Shown here piece by piece: positions 1-8,330 of a DNA stretch of 64,000 nt (within the stretch, counting starts at the first letter, position 1; every line of letters starts with the position of its first letter). Where the stretch lies: positions 3,268,001 through 3,332,000 of the forward strand of contig NZ_CP162142.1 in assembly GCF_040833965.1 (NCBI RefSeq). Reading direction: 5' to 3'. The notes under the pieces were generated by a model. That model did not search any database. It was not told where the DNA came from and worked only from the letters and a program-made list of their open reading frames with translations. The translations under genes were made by a program, and so were the position numbers. Source of the DNA: Leptospira sp. WS39.C2 (GTDB lineage: Bacteria; Spirochaetota; Leptospiria; Leptospirales; Leptospiraceae).

Positions 1-8
1 AAGAAATT

Positions 9-944
9 ATGGACAATGAAAAAGTTTTGGAAGAGGAACGTGCCAAGTATGCGGAGTTGGAAGTTCTTTACCAAAACATCATTGACCATTCCACAGAAAT
101 TGAAAACGAACTTTTAGAGAATAACAAAAAGATCCAAATGTATTTGGATCGTATGAGACGTTATCTTTCTCCTCAATTGTATGAAATGATCACAGGAGCA
201 GAAGTAGAAACTTCGATTTCGCACCAAAGACGAAAACTCACCATTTTTTTCTCCGACATTGTTGGTTTTACAACCATCACCGATTCGATTGAACCAGAAA
301 TCCTATCCGATTGCCTCAACCAATACCTAGATGTAATGTCAAGCATCGCCATTAAATATGGTGGGACCATCGACAAATTCATTGGTGATGCCATCATGAT
401 TTTTTTTGGGGCACCAAGTTTTGAAAACGACAAAGCACATGCCTTAAACTGTGTCAAAATGGCGATTGAGATGCGTGATAGTTTGCCTGCGTTAGACGAA
501 TATTGGAGAAAATCTGGAATCAATCACAATCTAACCTGCCGCATCGGAATCAATACAGGTTATGTCACGGTTGGTAATTTTGGAACCAATGAAAGGATGG
601 ATTATACAATCATTGGTGGACCTGTGAACGTTGCGTCTCGTTTGGAACATGCATCTGATGCTGGAGAAATTTTGATATCAAATGCAACCAAATCCCTGAT
701 AGACGAATTCATTGATACCATCCCAAAAGGGGAAATTGTCGTAAAAGGGGTCCACACCCCAATCGAAACCTTTCAAGTGATTGGTTTGAAAAACGAACTA
801 GAGAAAAAGGACAATCCATTTGTCAAATTTGATGGGAAAGGTTTCCTCTTAAAACCTTTACACTTTGACAAACTCAGCACCAACCCCGAAGAACGCCGAT
901 TAATGCAAAATGCATTAGAAAAAGCGCTTGCGGCTTTGAAGTAA
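9..944 (+). CDS. class III adenylate cyclase, possibly 5'-partial
   Basis: Makes cyclic nucleotide from ATP in the cytoplasm. Residues 1-60 are charged and coiled-coil-like, then a class III cyclase domain fills about 75-240. The metal-binding aspartates are D83 (FSDIVGFT) and D127 (DKFIGDA). K123 and D199 match the adenine-selecting Lys/Asp pair, and N207/R211 (VNVASRLE) are the transition-state residues, so ATP rather than GTP is the expected substrate. The ATG lies 8 bases from the window edge and the frame is open upstream without a clear ribosome binding site, so an N-terminal sensor domain may lie outside. An ATPase-fold signalling gene follows after 31 bases, probably in the same operon. 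Confidence 0.9.
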   Translation: MDNEKVLEEERAKYAELEVLYQNIIDHSTEIENELLENNKKIQMYLDRMRRYLSPQLYEMITGAEVETSISHQRRKLTIFFSDIVGFTTITDSIEPEILSDCLNQYLDVMSSIAIKYGGTIDKFIGDAIMIFFGAPSFENDKAHALNCVKMAIEMRDSLPALDEYWRKSGINHNLTCRIGINTGYVTVGNFGTNERMDYTIIGGPVNVASRLEHASDAGEILISNATKSLIDEFIDTIPKGEIVVKGVHTPIETFQVIGLKNELEKKDNPFVKFDGKGFLLKPLHFDKLSTNPEERRLMQNALEKALAALK

Positions 945-975
945 TTCCACTACGTTTCTTAGTTGAACTACGTAT

Positions 976-1560
976 ATGCGAAAATATGGCAACCTCACAC
1001 ATACTTCTTTTTCTGAAAAAGAACCAGAGTCCATTATTGAAATCCATTTAAAACCTTTGGATTTGATGCGATATTGGCGACGGATTGGGATCCTCTCCGA
1101 TTTTATTGGTTATTTTTATGGCTTCTCGTTTTTGCCAAATGTACCATCTGATTCCATGGATATGAAAAATTCAGAGATTGTGAATTCAATCTCAACTGTA
1201 TTTAACGAACTATTGGAAAATGCAGCCAAGTATTCTTATGATAAAAAAGCTGATATCGAGATTGGACTCACACACCGAGGAAAATCCTTTGAGATGCTTG
1301 TCCGAAACAAAACAAATGAGTCGAATGTGTCTGCTTATGAGGCGAGCTTAAAAGAAATTTTTTCGGCTGATGATTTAGAGAAATTGTACTTCCAAAAAAT
1401 TGAATCGAACGATCCAGAATCAAATCGCTCGGGTATTGGTCTTATTATGGTTTTAAAAGATTATCCAGTGGAGATGGAAGTCATTTTAGAAACGGAAGGT
1501 GATAGTACAGTCATCACAAGTCGTATCGTTTATTTTACAGACGTGTCCCTTCGATCATAA
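976..1560 (+). CDS. GHKL ATPase-fold protein (DUF6272/SiaB-like, anti-sigma kinase type)
   Basis: A 194-residue soluble protein with a histidine-kinase-like ATP-binding fold and no phosphoacceptor domain. The N-box is seen as FNELLENAAKYSYD near residues 77-90 and a glycine box as SGIGLIMVLKDYP near 152-164. Stand-alone GHKL proteins of this type usually phosphorylate STAS-domain antagonists in partner-switching pathways; a STAS protein is encoded at 37.6-37.9 kb but any link is inference. It follows the adenylate cyclase gene closely on the same strand. Its last 26 bases overlap the 3' end of the convergent TetR gene. Family placement rests on motifs only. Confidence 0.7.
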   Translation: MRKYGNLTHTSFSEKEPESIIEIHLKPLDLMRYWRRIGILSDFIGYFYGFSFLPNVPSDSMDMKNSEIVNSISTVFNELLENAAKYSYDKKADIEIGLTHRGKSFEMLVRNKTNESNVSAYEASLKEIFSADDLEKLYFQKIESNDPESNRSGIGLIMVLKDYPVEMEVILETEGDSTVITSRIVYFTDVSLRS

Positions 1561-2230
1561 TTTCTAAAATTTGTAAGACCTCTTTTTGGAAGGATTGTTT
1601 TTCTGATTCTAAGGATTGGATTGTTTTCCATTTCCGTTCATTCAGTACGGCAAATCCATGCACACCGCTCCAAAAACTCATCATAAGAGTGGCCGTTGGA
1701 ACTGATTTTTTTAACACCAATTGGTTTTGTCCATATTCTACAATGCGAAACATCCCCATATAAGCTTCATTCCCACAAGATCTGAGTTCTTCCGAAATTG
1801 GATCTCCCGATACATACATTTCACCACCAAACATAAGTTCTGTCCTTCTTGGATTGTTTAGAAGTAAATAGATATATTCTTCGCCTGCCTTTCGGATTTT
1901 TTCCAAAGGATCATCGGAACTTTCCCAAGCACGATTCATGGCAATAGTCAATTCACGGAAACCTTCAGCCACGAGGGCCTGGAGTAAGTCCATTTTTTTT
2001 GGAAAATGACGGTAAGGAGCTGTGTGGCTCACTCCCAAGTCGGAGGCAATGTCTCGCAAACTAAGGGACGAAACCCCAGTTGTTTCAAGAACCTTCCTGG
2101 AATGTTCTAAAACTTCTTCTCGTAAATTTCCGTGGTGGTATGCCATCCCATCGGATTTTTGAGGTACAGGGGTTTTGGAGGTAGGTTTCGATGAGGTTTT
2201 TGATTTTTTAGGAGATGGATTTTTTTTCAT
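1535..2230 (-). CDS. TetR/AcrR family regulator with WHG-type C-terminal domain
   Basis: DNA-binding repressor. After a basic Lys/Ser/Pro-rich tail of about 28 residues, the helix-turn-helix reads YHHGNLREEVLEHSRKVL followed by SLRDIASDLGVSHTAPYRHF. The C-terminal ligand domain contains FWSGVHGFAVL, typical of the WHG (TetR_C_33) subfamily. The ATG at 2230 is preferred: the frame is open further upstream to 2332, but that would translate through the operator. It is divergent from a membrane-protein operon and the shared 75-base gap holds two interleaved perfect palindromes, so autoregulation and control of the neighbour are likely. A second WHG-type TetR gene at 10.2-10.8 kb has an operator with the same core. 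Confidence 0.88.
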   Translation of the reverse strand: MKKNPSPKKSKTSSKPTSKTPVPQKSDGMAYHHGNLREEVLEHSRKVLETTGVSSLSLRDIASDLGVSHTAPYRHFPKKMDLLQALVAEGFRELTIAMNRAWESSDDPLEKIRKAGEEYIYLLLNNPRRTELMFGGEMYVSGDPISEELRSCGNEAYMGMFRIVEYGQNQLVLKKSVPTATLMMSFWSGVHGFAVLNERKWKTIQSLESEKQSFQKEVLQILEIMIEGTRL

Positions 2231-2248
2231 AAGTTTTAAAAAATGTTT

Positions 2249-2305
2249 ACAATGTATACTTTTAATGTTGACAGAGTATACATTGTAGTTTACACTGTCA
2301 ACATT
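2249..2305. promoter_or_regulatory. two interleaved inverted repeats overlapping divergent promoters
   Basis: Arms ACAATGTATACT (2249-2260) and AGTATACATTGT (2275-2286) form one perfect palindrome; AATGTTGACAG (2264-2274) and CTGTCAACATT (2295-2305) form a second, interleaved with it. A plus-strand promoter fits inside: TTGACA at 2268-2273, 17-base spacer, TACACT at 2291-2296, ending 9 bases before the ATG at 2306. A mirror-image minus-strand promoter is TTGACA at 2301-2296 and TACTCT at 2278-2273. A repressor bound here would shut both promoters. Repeats are seen directly; promoter and operator roles are inferred. Confidence 0.75.
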
Positions 2306-3229
2306 ATGAATGACACCAACTTCAAAAGACAACCACTTTTTTGGAATGGGATCATTATGGTCGTACTTACAATCACCATGATTCCTTTGCTTTTTTTAGA
2401 TACAAGAACCCTTTTGGGTGTGAATCTTTGGATCAAACCAATTAAGTTCACCATTTCACTCGGAATTTATTCCTTTTCGACTGTATGGATTTTAGAACGA
2501 TTTTTGGCAGATTGGAAACACAATCGGAAAACACAAATGGTGCTTACCATCACATCTGTGATCGAAATTGTCCTTATTACAATCCAAGCGGCGCGAGGGG
2601 AATCAAGTCACTTTAATGTTTCTAGTACTTGGAACCAAATTGTATTTTCAGTGATGGGAACAAGTATCTCTATTTTTTGGCTCTTCCATTTGGCGATGAT
2701 CCTTCCCGTATTCAAACAAAAACTAATTTCAAAAGTTGTTAAAGAAAGCCTACTCTGGGGACTTGTCATAGCTGGGTTTGGCATGATCATTGGATTTTTT
2801 ATGACACAACCGAGGCCAGAACAATTGGAACTTATGAAACAAGGGATTTTCCAAGCGAGTGGATCTCATAACTTTGGAAAGGGAGAACCTGGGCAAGGTC
2901 TTTATTTTTTTGGGTGGAGTACGGTGATCGGTGACATGAGAGTTCCTCATTTTTTTGGTATGCATCTGATGCAGGTATTCTTTGTGTTAGCTGCCTATCT
3001 ACTTTCTAAAAAAGAGACTAAAGAACACAATTTGATCGTTCGTTTGATTGGAGTTTTTCTTTTATCTATGACAATCCTTATGGTGGTCCAAACATTTATG
3101 GGTTATTCCATCTTTGCCTTCCATCCATTTTTTACAATGGGTTATGGTTTACTCGTTTTTGCGGTAACTTCACTCCTTATAAAACTTTTTTCTGCTCCAA
3201 AATTTTTAAATACAAAGGTAATGGTATGA
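2306..3229 (+). CDS. polytopic membrane protein of unknown function
   Basis: About eight hydrophobic segments span the 307 residues, so this is an integral inner-membrane protein; no catalytic or transport motif is recognised. A longer frame begins at 2243, but it runs through the operator and promoter, so ATG 2306 is preferred. With the -10 box ending at 2296 the transcript would have almost no leader, implying leaderless translation. The stop overlaps the next start as ATGA at 3226-3229, so the two membrane proteins are translationally coupled. Expected to be repressed by the divergent WHG-type TetR. Confidence 0.72.
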   Translation: MNDTNFKRQPLFWNGIIMVVLTITMIPLLFLDTRTLLGVNLWIKPIKFTISLGIYSFSTVWILERFLADWKHNRKTQMVLTITSVIEIVLITIQAARGESSHFNVSSTWNQIVFSVMGTSISIFWLFHLAMILPVFKQKLISKVVKESLLWGLVIAGFGMIIGFFMTQPRPEQLELMKQGIFQASGSHNFGKGEPGQGLYFFGWSTVIGDMRVPHFFGMHLMQVFFVLAAYLLSKKETKEHNLIVRLIGVFLLSMTILMVVQTFMGYSIFAFHPFFTMGYGLLVFAVTSLLIKLFSAPKFLNTKVMV

Positions 3230-3651
3230 ATTTTTCACTAATGTTTACAATTGCTAATGCAATTGCCGTTCTTTCTTGGGTTGTATTAATCGTGTCACCA
3301 AACCAAAAAAAAGTGATACCTTATTTACGAATTTTGATTTCAGGATTTTTTCTTGGAGGATTGTACATTCTATCCCTTTCATTAGGATTAGGAAAAGTGG
3401 AAGGGAACTTTTCAAGTTTGGAATCGGTAAGGTCCTTATTTTCTAATGACGCATTTCTGTTAGCTGGATGGGTACATTACCTATCGTTTGATTTGTTTTT
3501 GGGAACTTGGGAGGCAGAGGATGGTAAGGCAAACGGGATCCATAGATTGTATCTTGTTCCCATCCATTTTTTGACTTTTTACTATGGTCCCGCGGGTTTT
3601 GTGTTGTATTTAATTTTTAGAGGTGTGAAAACAAAACGTTTTGGATTTTAA
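3226..3651 (+). CDS. ABA4-like (DUF4281) membrane protein
   Basis: A 141-residue protein with four predicted membrane spans. Its pattern, including NAIAVLSWVVLIVSP near the N-terminus and WVHYLSFDLFLGTWEAED near residues 83-100, matches the ABA4-like/DUF4281 family. Plant ABA4 is needed for neoxanthin synthesis; bacterial members have no settled role. It overlaps the upstream membrane-protein gene by four bases (ATGA). Under TetR control the pair may act on a lipid or isoprenoid, but that is inference. Confidence 0.7.
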   Translation: MNFSLMFTIANAIAVLSWVVLIVSPNQKKVIPYLRILISGFFLGGLYILSLSLGLGKVEGNFSSLESVRSLFSNDAFLLAGWVHYLSFDLFLGTWEAEDGKANGIHRLYLVPIHFLTFYYGPAGFVLYLIFRGVKTKRFGF

Positions 3652-5288
3652 CCACCATACACATCGAGGAGAGAAAGAACCCTTTGGTACCGGTTCTTTT
3701 TCTCTTCATCAGATTCTAATTCCGCAATTTCCAAATTTTCAAAGGCTAAATCACGACCGGTTTTTTCCTCCATGGTTTTTCCATTTGCTTTCGCTCCCGA
3801 TTCGAGTAACAAAGCAAGGACAGACGAATTCCCAAATTTACAAGCTTCGTGGAGGGCGGTACTCCCGTTTTGATCGGCAATATGAATGTCTACTCCCGCT
3901 TGGATGAGACGTTTTGCCAAACTTGGTTCCCCAAAAACAGAACACCAATGCAGAGGAGACATTCCGTTGACTGATTGTAGGTTTACCTTTGCCCCACGTT
4001 TGATCAGTTCATCCATTAATGAGGTTTTTTCCTGTAATCGAAGTTTGTTATCTTGGCATAATTTAAAAATGGCCGATTCCCCATTTGCATCTAAAATATT
4101 TGGGTCAGCGCCTCTTTCTAACAAACGTAAACAAGATTTGTATTTGGACCTAACAAAGGATTCTTGTAACAAAGAAAAACCAAGTGGATTTCGAATGGAA
4201 TCTTTGATGATATAATCTAAAGATCCAACCGTTCTCACAAACGAATCTAATAAATAAACATCATCTTCATCTAACCAATCCAAGGTTTTGTCTTCATTTT
4301 TTGTCTCTAATTGATTCCCTAAGTTTTGGTGGTATTCTTCTGGAAATTTTGTTTTGAGAACAGGTATAAAAATAGGTTCGGATTCAGAATGGCAAACAAC
4401 ATCGTGTATGATGTGCCAATGGTTTGAATTTGGTTTTAATTCGTTAGAGAGTAAAAAAATAAAAGTTTCGTTCAGTTTTCTTTGTGTGAGTTGGAATTTT
4501 GCTTGGATATTTCCTTCTTTGAAATGTACTTCCGAAACGGTAGTTTCGTTTTCAGGCCAATGGTACATGACAATAGTGAGTAGTTCGTCTTTTTCGTCAT
4601 CATTTAACATTGGATAATGTTTTTGTAGGGATAAGATATTCCCTGATAATGCATAAATTTTGGATGCTAAAAAACTTGTGATAAAATCGGGAAGTTCTTT
4701 GTTTGAAACTCCATATTCATCAAATTCAACTTTATAAACATGTGTCGCCGTAAAACTTCCATGTAAAAAAGTATTCCACTCATCAGAAATGGCTAAGTAT
4801 AACTTTCCATTCACAAGAGCGTGGTCGTAGTCTTCCACAGTTAAAGACAAACGGACTGGTGAAACATTGACGTTATGATTGATGATGATGCTAAGAGATT
4901 TGGATGGTATATCCGTGGTGATGTCATAAGAAAAATTTTTCAAACGAACGATTTCAGGAAGTCCTGATATGGAAATTCGAACATCATCATCATTACCTTC
5001 TTCGTCTTTCAAAAAAACGAGTTCTTCATTTGACCAATCTGATACAAAGTTTGTAGTATACCTTCCAAAGATTTGACCTTGTAATGTATGGTTGGGAATT
5101 TGCCCCTCAAAATGCAGGTCAAATAACACCAGTGAGTCGGATCTTTCCCCTGTAAGTTTTTTTCGAAAATCAAAATGGTTCCAATTGGAACATTTTTTAC
5201 AACGGTATTTCCCTTTTTTGCCTTCCAGTTTGGATGCAGAAATGGAATGACCACTAAGACAATTGGAGCAGGATAAAATCGTTTTCAT
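3648..5288 (-). CDS. zinc-ribbon and ankyrin-repeat protein
   Basis: A 546-residue cytoplasmic protein. The N-terminus has a CxxC...CxxC zinc ribbon (C7, C10, C30, C33) like the short MJ0042-type finger. A long beta-rich middle of no recognised family follows, and roughly residues 375-525 hold ankyrin repeats, for example GMSPLHWCSVFGEPSLAKRL and GSTALHEACKFGNSSVLALL. Ankyrin repeats mediate protein-protein contacts; partner unknown. The start ATG opens with the zinc ribbon. Its stop overlaps the stop of the convergent DUF4281 gene by four bases. No signal peptide or membrane segment is seen. Confidence 0.8.
   Translation of the reverse strand: MKTILSCSNCLSGHSISASKLEGKKGKYRCKKCSNWNHFDFRKKLTGERSDSLVLFDLHFEGQIPNHTLQGQIFGRYTTNFVSDWSNEELVFLKDEEGNDDDVRISISGLPEIVRLKNFSYDITTDIPSKSLSIIINHNVNVSPVRLSLTVEDYDHALVNGKLYLAISDEWNTFLHGSFTATHVYKVEFDEYGVSNKELPDFITSFLASKIYALSGNILSLQKHYPMLNDDEKDELLTIVMYHWPENETTVSEVHFKEGNIQAKFQLTQRKLNETFIFLLSNELKPNSNHWHIIHDVVCHSESEPIFIPVLKTKFPEEYHQNLGNQLETKNEDKTLDWLDEDDVYLLDSFVRTVGSLDYIIKDSIRNPLGFSLLQESFVRSKYKSCLRLLERGADPNILDANGESAIFKLCQDNKLRLQEKTSLMDELIKRGAKVNLQSVNGMSPLHWCSVFGEPSLAKRLIQAGVDIHIADQNGSTALHEACKFGNSSVLALLLESGAKANGKTMEEKTGRDLAFENLEIAELESDEEKKNRYQRVLSLLDVYGG
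3671..3704 (+). terminator. possible intrinsic terminator of the DUF4281 operon
   Basis: GAGAAAGAACC at 3671-3681 can pair with GGTTCTTTTTCTC at 3692-3704 (two extra T in the 3' arm), with a T-rich stretch in and after the 3' arm. It lies 20 bases after the stop of the plus-strand operon, inside the 3' end of the convergent ankyrin gene. Role inferred from position and shape. Confidence 0.4.
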
Positions 5289-5374
5289 ATTTCGCTTGTT
5301 CCGATAAAGAATCTAAGAGACTTTACCATGATCAATCGAAAATTAGAACCTTTAAAACAATCGGGTAGGGATTC

Positions 5375-6202
5375 ATGGGACAAAATCAATATTTAATCAT
5401 TGGTGGTTCGGGAGAAGCGGGACAAAGTGCAATCACAGCCATCCGGGCGACAGACCCAAATGCTTTTATTATATCTTCCACTACTACAAATGAACCTGTG
5501 TCGAATTCCGATCTTACCTTATTTGGGAAACGTGCAGAATCAGGTCTTACAAATTCCATACTAGAAGATTTTGAAAGACTTGGGAGACCCAAACAAATTC
5601 GGGCACTCATTTACACACCTGCACTTGGTGAGGTGGGATTTCCCATTGAAGAAAGTACAAATGCACAGATAAAAGATACATTAGGAATTTGTTTGGATCC
5701 GATGGTGAGTTTGGAAAAGGAGTTTGGACCAGAACTCACTGTAGCTTATTCCGCATTTTATTGGTTAAGCCATACCTTGGCATTTTATGGATCCATGGGA
5801 ATTGCGAAATACAAAGCTGATCTTTGGGTATTTGAGAATCCGACAAAACGCCGTATCGTGAGGGCGGGAACATTTTTTTCTAAAAGTGTCAGAGGAATTT
5901 CCATCGTATTACAAAGGACGATGAAAAAAACAAATCACCCAGACCTTCTGAAACTTAAAACAAAGTTTGAATCATCTAACGAGAAGTTTATGGACTTTTT
6001 CCTTTCTTATGCTTGGGAACACGAAAAGGAATCCTTTCAAAACCAATTTGACTCTCCTTATAGGCCAACAGTGAGAGAAGACCTGACTCGAGGTCTTACA
6101 AGAGCACTAGAATCCAAATCACCGATTGTGACTGTCCTTGGTGATTGGACTTGGGAAGAACAAAAGATGCCAAATTTGCCAAATTGGTTCCAACAATTTT
6201 AG
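5375..6202 (+). CDS. NAD(P)-binding Rossmann-fold protein, SDR-like
   Basis: A 275-residue protein beginning with a dinucleotide-binding signature, YLIIGGSGEAGQSAITAI. The later YSAFYWLSH and YGSMGIAKYKADLW segments include a YxxxK-like pair, suggesting a divergent short-chain dehydrogenase/reductase; substrate unknown. The ATG is preceded by GGTAGGGA, a good ribosome binding site. A zinc dehydrogenase gene follows 55 bases downstream, separated by a palindrome, so the two may be co-regulated. Confidence 0.68.
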   Translation: MGQNQYLIIGGSGEAGQSAITAIRATDPNAFIISSTTTNEPVSNSDLTLFGKRAESGLTNSILEDFERLGRPKQIRALIYTPALGEVGFPIEESTNAQIKDTLGICLDPMVSLEKEFGPELTVAYSAFYWLSHTLAFYGSMGIAKYKADLWVFENPTKRRIVRAGTFFSKSVRGISIVLQRTMKKTNHPDLLKLKTKFESSNEKFMDFFLSYAWEHEKESFQNQFDSPYRPTVREDLTRGLTRALESKSPIVTVLGDWTWEEQKMPNLPNWFQQF

Positions 6203-6233
6203 TTGCATAGAAATCAAAAATTTCCCACAGTAG

Positions 6234-6243
6234 ACCGATCGGT
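6234..6243. promoter_or_regulatory. ACCGATCGGT palindrome upstream of the zinc dehydrogenase
   Basis: A perfect 10-base palindrome 14 bases before the dehydrogenase ATG. The ACCGNNCGGT form is common among TetR-family operators, and a related pair lies upstream of the acyl-CoA dehydrogenase at 57.8 kb. Operator function is inferred. Confidence 0.4.
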
Positions 6244-6257
6244 ATACGGAGAGTCAA

Positions 6258-7280
6258 ATGTTACGACTTGTTTTTCGGAAAAAAGGAATTCTCGAATGGG
6301 AAGAGGTAGAAACACCTACGATTACTGGTGAGAACCAAGCTCTGGTTGAACCCATCGCCATTGCTCGTTGTGATTTGGATTTGCCCATTGTACGCGGTGA
6401 AACACTTTTCCGCGCCCCCTTCCCCGTAGGACACGAGTTTGTTGGTCGGATCAAGGAACTATCCGAAGATACCATTGGGCATTTCCAAGTTGGATCGGTA
6501 GTGGCCATCCCCTTCCAAATTTCTTGTGGGACTTGTCCGTCTTGTTTGTCGATTCATACCAATTCTTGTGAAACTGTTCCTTATACTTCTGCGTATGGAA
6601 TGCCTCCTGGTGCCCATAATGTAGGTGGAGCCATTTCAGAACTCATCAAAGTTCCCTACGCAAAACAAATGTTACTGACTATGGATCCTAAAATCAACCC
6701 GGTTGGCATTGCGAGTCTCAGCGATAATATTGCAGAAGTTTGGAAGTTGGCAGGTCGATTTTTAGAACGAAGGAAAAATCCAAAAACTCTTGTGGTAGGT
6801 GGGAATGCTGGGAGCATTGGACTGTACACTGCCTTATACCTCCACCAAACAAAAAAAGCCGAAGTACTTTATGTGGACACGGACCGTAAGAGGATCGAAC
6901 TTGCTACTTCCCTCGGAATCCCTGTGACTCATGTAACCACTTTCCCCAAACCAAGTGAAAAATATGATTTGGTCTGTGATGCTTCTGCCACAAAAGAAGG
7001 TTGGGAATTTGCCACTCGCTCCATGGGTAAAAATGCAATCCTCAGTTCTGCTTCCATCTTTTGGACCAATCGTTTGGAAATACCGTATTTGGAGATGTAC
7101 AACCAAGGTGCGGAAATCCATATTGGCAGAGTGGAATCACTCGATTCCATGAAAGCCCTTTACCCTGAGATCCAAAAAGGAATTTTTACACCCGAAAAAA
7201 TTGTCACAAAAACGGTTACCTTTTCGGAAGCAAAAGAGGCATGGTTGGAAGAATCAATCAAACTGGTGGTAACACGTTGA
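6258..7280 (+). CDS. zinc-binding alcohol dehydrogenase family protein
   Basis: Medium-chain dehydrogenase of 340 residues, expected to oxidise an alcohol or reduce an aldehyde or ketone with NAD(P)H. Catalytic-zinc ligands are visible as the Cys of ARCDLDLP and the His-Glu of GHEFVGR; structural-zinc cysteines as CGTCPSCLSIHTNSC. The Rossmann segment is LVVGGNAGSIGLYTALYL, a slightly altered GxGxxG, followed by an acidic residue in VLYVDTDRKR that favours NAD. Substrate cannot be told. A palindrome sits just upstream. Its stop overlaps the TTG start of the next gene (TTGA), so they are probably one transcript. Confidence 0.85.
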   Translation: MLRLVFRKKGILEWEEVETPTITGENQALVEPIAIARCDLDLPIVRGETLFRAPFPVGHEFVGRIKELSEDTIGHFQVGSVVAIPFQISCGTCPSCLSIHTNSCETVPYTSAYGMPPGAHNVGGAISELIKVPYAKQMLLTMDPKINPVGIASLSDNIAEVWKLAGRFLERRKNPKTLVVGGNAGSIGLYTALYLHQTKKAEVLYVDTDRKRIELATSLGIPVTHVTTFPKPSEKYDLVCDASATKEGWEFATRSMGKNAILSSASIFWTNRLEIPYLEMYNQGAEIHIGRVESLDSMKALYPEIQKGIFTPEKIVTKTVTFSEAKEAWLEESIKLVVTR

Positions 7281-8062
7281 AATTTGGAATCTGTTTTTCG
7301 ATCCTCTTACTTTTTTGTTTTCCCATTGTTTCCGAATCCATACAGGAACGTTTTTTACCACCTAACGAATACAGTCGAGTTTTCTATCCAAAAGAAAGTT
7401 TTTCTACTTACCTACAAAACTTTCCCTTAAAACCAAAAGGAAGCCCTGTTTTTTTGTACAATGGATCCAAAAAACAAAACCAAGTCCATGCCGCAGTCCT
7501 AGATTTTCCCTTACTGAATAGAGACCTCATCCAATGTGCTGATGCAGTGATGAAACTTCGAGCGGAGTATTTTTATTCGCAAAAGGAATGGGAGAAAATC
7601 CAGTTTACCATCAGCAATGGAATGCCAGTTCCCTTTTCTCGATTTGTTAAAGGGGATCGAGTCCAAGTAAGCGGAAACAAAACCAAGTGGAAAACGAGCA
7701 AATTCAAAAAGGGAACGGGTCGCGAAGTATTCGAAGAATATTTACAATTTATTTATAGTTATGCGGGAACCATTTCACTCAAATCAGAACTGAAAAAAAA
7801 ACAACTCCGAGACTTAGAACCAGGTGATGTTTGGATTGAGGCGGGTTCTCCAGGGCATGTTGTCATGGTTGTTGATAAAGCCAAGTCGAAAGAAGGAAAG
7901 ATTTTATTTCTGTTAGCGCAGAGTTATATGCCTTCCCAAGAAATGCATATCTTAAAAAATGATACACCCCATTCACCTTGGTTTGCCCTCCCCGTAGGAG
8001 ATCATTTCCAGACCCCAGAATGGGAATTCCCAACAAACGCTTTTTACGGTTTTAGCCCTTAA
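7277..8062 (+). CDS. DUF4846 secreted protein
   Basis: A TTG at 7277, overlapping the previous stop as TTGA, gives a clean signal peptide (KFGICFSILLLFCFPIVSES); the frame extends upstream to 7241 but that would bury the signal. The mature part matches DUF4846: a central YLQFIYSYAGTISLKSEL and a late GDVWIEAGSPGHVVMVVDKA with a conserved Gly-His pair, then LAQSYMPSQEMHIL. The late motif recalls NlpC-like folds, but no function is established. Exported; translationally coupled to the dehydrogenase gene, with no evident functional link. Confidence 0.78.
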   Translation: MKFGICFSILLLFCFPIVSESIQERFLPPNEYSRVFYPKESFSTYLQNFPLKPKGSPVFLYNGSKKQNQVHAAVLDFPLLNRDLIQCADAVMKLRAEYFYSQKEWEKIQFTISNGMPVPFSRFVKGDRVQVSGNKTKWKTSKFKKGTGREVFEEYLQFIYSYAGTISLKSELKKKQLRDLEPGDVWIEAGSPGHVVMVVDKAKSKEGKILFLLAQSYMPSQEMHILKNDTPHSPWFALPVGDHFQTPEWEFPTNAFYGFSP

Positions 8063-8269
8063 TTTCTTTCTTTTTCTATATATCGTTTTCTGAATTTAGT
8101 TTTTGTGAGCTAACGTTTGGTTTTCACTTTGCAATTTCTAAAGACCTTCAAATTTATACAACGATGGCTACAACAGCAAATAATTGTTTTACATTTGGTT
8201 GCCATTGAGTATATTCAATATGTGCAATATGGGCATCCGCATTAAAAACTCATCAACTTCTCCATTTAA

Positions 8270-8291
8270 GCCGCATAAATCTTTATGCGGC
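8270..8291. terminator. perfect hairpin GCCGCATAAA-TC-TTTATGCGGC
   Basis: Ten-base arms with a two-base loop, followed by a second imperfect stem (GGCGGGAAG near 8289, CTTCCGCC near 8309). It lies between the DUF4846 gene and the convergent SDR pseudogene, where a bidirectional terminator would be expected, but there is no long T-run. Nothing else is seen in 8063-8330. Confidence 0.4.
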
Positions 8292-8330
8292 GGGAAGTTA
8301 TTAATTTTCTTCCGCCAGAGCGAGGAAAAA

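Noticed and set aside
2243..2305. Upstream extension of the membrane protein from 2243 and of the TetR protein to 2332
   Set aside because: Both would translate through interleaved palindromes and promoters; internal ATGs fit better.
8063..8330. Hairpins suggesting an integron attC site
   Set aside because: No matching inverse-core and core pair flanking a cassette, and no integrase in view; a terminator is simpler.
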